Below, piece after piece: positions 62,334 to 64,000 of a stretch of DNA of 64,000 nt. Under the pieces are notes generated by a model. It ran no database searches. It was not told the origin of the DNA and saw only the letters and a program-made list of their open reading frames with translations. A program made the position numbers and the translations under genes. Every line of letters starts with the position of its first letter. Position 1 is the first letter of the stretch. The stretch is from NCBI RefSeq assembly GCF_003416895.1, contig NZ_QVIO01000009.1, forward strand, positions 62,001-126,000, written 5' to 3'. This DNA is from Duganella sp. BJB476. Lineage in GTDB: Bacteria > Pseudomonadota > Gammaproteobacteria > Burkholderiales > Burkholderiaceae_D.

Positions 62334-64000
62334 TCAGGCCGGCCGGTCCGCCACCAAAACGCTGAGCTGGCGGGCGTGGCTCATCTCGGTGCTGCGCTGG
62401 GCGCCGGCAAAGAAGGACGCGCCCACCGTGCGCTGGGTCGAGTTGCTTTCCAGCGTGTACAGGAAGCGGCAGTCCCAGCTGGAGTCGGCCTGCAGCAGCG
62501 CCGCCTTCTTTTGCTGCAACGCGGCCAGCTGCGCGCTGTCGCCGGCATGGCCGCCCGCGCCCAATTCCTCGATGGCGTCGTCGCAGTGGTTGAGCGCCGC
62601 CGCCGCCGGGTGGGTCAGCCACTGGCGTTCGGCGAACAGCTGCTTGCCCGACACCGCGTCCAGCTTGGCCTGGGTCAGGTATTCGTCCAGCTTGGCCGCC
62701 GCCGCCTCGGGCGCGCCGCCCAGCGCGGCGATCCACTGCGGCCGCCGGCTGTCGACGTAGTGGACGAATTTTTTCGCGCTGAGAAATTCGGTATCGCGGA
62801 AGGTCAGGTCCGGGTCGAGCCGGCCGGCCTCGGAGGTCAGGCGCAGCGTGACGCCGGCCTGGGTCTGCAGCATGGTGCAGGCCTTGCCCACCAGCGGCGC
62901 ATTGGGCAGCACCTCGGACTTGATATGGCCGGTTTCGCCGCTGAAATTGCCTTGCGGCGGCAGCCCCGCCACCAGCGAGGCCGACGCCGCCACGGCGCTG
63001 CCGCTGTTGTGGTTGATCTGCTCCAGCGTCTGCTTGCCGCCGGTCTCGTGGCGCTGCGTCCGCGCCCGCCACACCTTGGTCGCGCCGGCGCCGGCCAGCG
63101 GCCCGACCTTGTAATGGTCGAGGATGGCGCGCGCCCCGCCCGAGATGCCGACGCCGCTCCACACGGTGCTGGCGCGGGCGGTGTCGAGCCAGTTGATCGA
63201 CAGGTCGGCGTCCTTGTAAAATTTGTCGGCCAACTCGGCCCACATGGTTTGCGGACTGGCGCCGGCCTGGCCCGGCCGCGCCGTGTCGAGCACGTCGATC
63301 AGCTTGGCGCGCCAGGTTTCCATGCCGTTCGTCTCGGCCGGGCCCGGCGTCTTGAAGCGCATGCGCGTCATCACGCCGCGCGGGGCCGCGCTGTCGTGGG
63401 CATACACCAGCGCCTGCACCGAGCCGGCCAGCATCAGCGATTCATGCCAGACCAGGCCGCCAATGGCGCTGGCGCCGACGTGGCTGGCGTGGCGCCGGTC
63501 GGAGCCGATGAACAGGCTGCCCGAGCTGGCCGAGGAGCCGACGTTGACGATGGCGTGCCGGCCGTGCAAATACTTCACTTCCGGCGCCACCATCGCCACC
63601 GGCACGCCCAGCTTGCCGACCGCCGCCGCCAGCGACGCGGCCAGGTTGCCGTTGATGCCGAACACGCCGCCGTCGGACAGGCGCACATCGTAGGTGCGGC
63701 GCACCTGTTCGACCACGCCCTTCAGTCCGCTCATCAGGCTGTCCGCCGTGCGCGGCGCTGCCGCCGCCGGCTCGAATTTCTTCATTTTGGCGATCGCCTC
63801 GGCATGGCCGGCGGGACGCAGCTCCGGCGCCAGCCGGGCCACCCAGTCGCCCAGCGTGGCGGCGCTCAGCGGCGCCTTGCGCATCGCCTGGTAGGTGGCG
63901 CTGGCGCGCACGGCGGCCGGCGTCATGCCCAGCTGGGCGGCCGCCTGCTTGACCATCTGGCGCCGCATGCCGCGATCGACGCGGGAGCCCGGCTGCCAGC
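62334..64000 (-). CDS. Large effector, C-terminal part, possibly AvrE/DspE family (cut by the window edge)
   Basis: The last 555 residues of a protein whose frame is open to the right edge. The sequence is rich in Gly, Ala, Ser and Thr with repeated amphipathic strands (VGSSASSGSLFIGSD, VGASAIGGLVWHES, ASAIGGL and THR-like β patterns), and NHNSGSAVAASASL, FSGETGHIKSEVL and VGASFFAGAQRSTEM lie near the end. The AvrE-family C terminus is a β-rich pore, and the position next to HrpW-like, transglycosylase and chaperone genes is that of avrE in the conserved effector locus. The assignment needs the N-terminal half and a profile search. Confidence 0.6.
   Translation of the reverse strand, partial: WQPGSRVDRGMRRQMVKQAAAQLGMTPAAVRASATYQAMRKAPLSAATLGDWVARLAPELRPAGHAEAIAKMKKFEPAAAAPRTADSLMSGLKGVVEQVRRTYDVRLSDGGVFGINGNLAASLAAAVGKLGVPVAMVAPEVKYLHGRHAIVNVGSSASSGSLFIGSDRRHASHVGASAIGGLVWHESLMLAGSVQALVYAHDSAAPRGVMTRMRFKTPGPAETNGMETWRAKLIDVLDTARPGQAGASPQTMWAELADKFYKDADLSINWLDTARASTVWSGVGISGGARAILDHYKVGPLAGAGATKVWRARTQRHETGGKQTLEQINHNSGSAVAASASLVAGLPPQGNFSGETGHIKSEVLPNAPLVGKACTMLQTQAGVTLRLTSEAGRLDPDLTFRDTEFLSAKKFVHYVDSRRPQWIAALGGAPEAAAAKLDEYLTQAKLDAVSGKQLFAERQWLTHPAAAALNHCDDAIEELGAGGHAGDSAQLAALQQKKAALLQADSSWDCRFLYTLESNSTQRTVGASFFAGAQRSTEMSHARQLSVLVADRPA

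Overview
The window is about 64 kb of GC-rich chromosome. It is probably from a plant- or soil-associated betaproteobacterium of the Oxalobacteraceae type (Duganella/Massilia/Janthinobacterium relatives). The reasons are the gene style, a Porin_4-type porin, a short H-NS protein, large TonB receptors and type III effector genes preceded by PIP/hrpII-box promoters of the Ralstonia/Xanthomonas kind. The genus is an inference. No rRNA, tRNA, CRISPR array or intact insertion sequence was recognised.

Layout. 0.3-8.3 kb: a Cache-like secreted protein, GntR and LysR regulators, a glutarate operon (glutaryl-CoA dehydrogenase, CoA-transferase, EtfBA), a solute-binding protein and a thioesterase. 8.4-16.0 kb: two divergent catabolic operons around a 22-bp palindrome (FAD hydroxylase, aldehyde dehydrogenase, VOC dioxygenase-like protein and FAH hydrolase, facing an AA_synth protein, zinc dehydrogenase, cupin and nitroreductase). 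16.7-25.8 kb: a six-gene 5-oxoproline operon with a divergent LysR regulator, ending at a perfect 34-bp palindromic terminator. 25.8-31.3 kb: a small secreted protein followed by TolC, HlyD-type and MacB-type exporter genes, all behind one PIP promoter. 31.3-36.3 kb: a double SGNH esterase, two truncated glycoside hydrolases (GH27 and GH10) joined 5' to 5' at a deletion scar, and three more small secreted proteins with PIP promoters. 36.4-43.0 kb: H-NS, then an MFS/LacI/2H-phosphoesterase/TonB-receptor sugar-type locus with two LacI-type operators. 43.6-50.2 kb: a five-gene operon of TonB receptor, betaine-type ABC importer and a histidine-ammonia-lyase homologue that lacks the Ala-Ser-Gly tripeptide which forms the MIO cofactor. 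50.3-64.0 kb: a type III effector island, interrupted by two AT-rich genes at 54.7-56.5 kb.

The strongest signal is regulatory. Five sites have two TTCG half-sites 20 bp apart and a TANNNT -10 hexamer 30-31 bp downstream: four perfect in the small-secreted-protein or effector promoters plus a fifth perfect one at the effector pair, with two further near-matches. They precede both the type III effector genes and a family of five small proteins with Sec signal peptides, two conserved cysteines and a C-terminal tryptophan. One of these proteins leads a MacAB-TolC-like export operon. This suggests a hrp-coregulated secreted-protein and exporter system that I do not recognise from the literature. 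The second notable system is the MIO-less lyase operon, which fits uptake and breakdown of ergothioneine or another histidine betaine.
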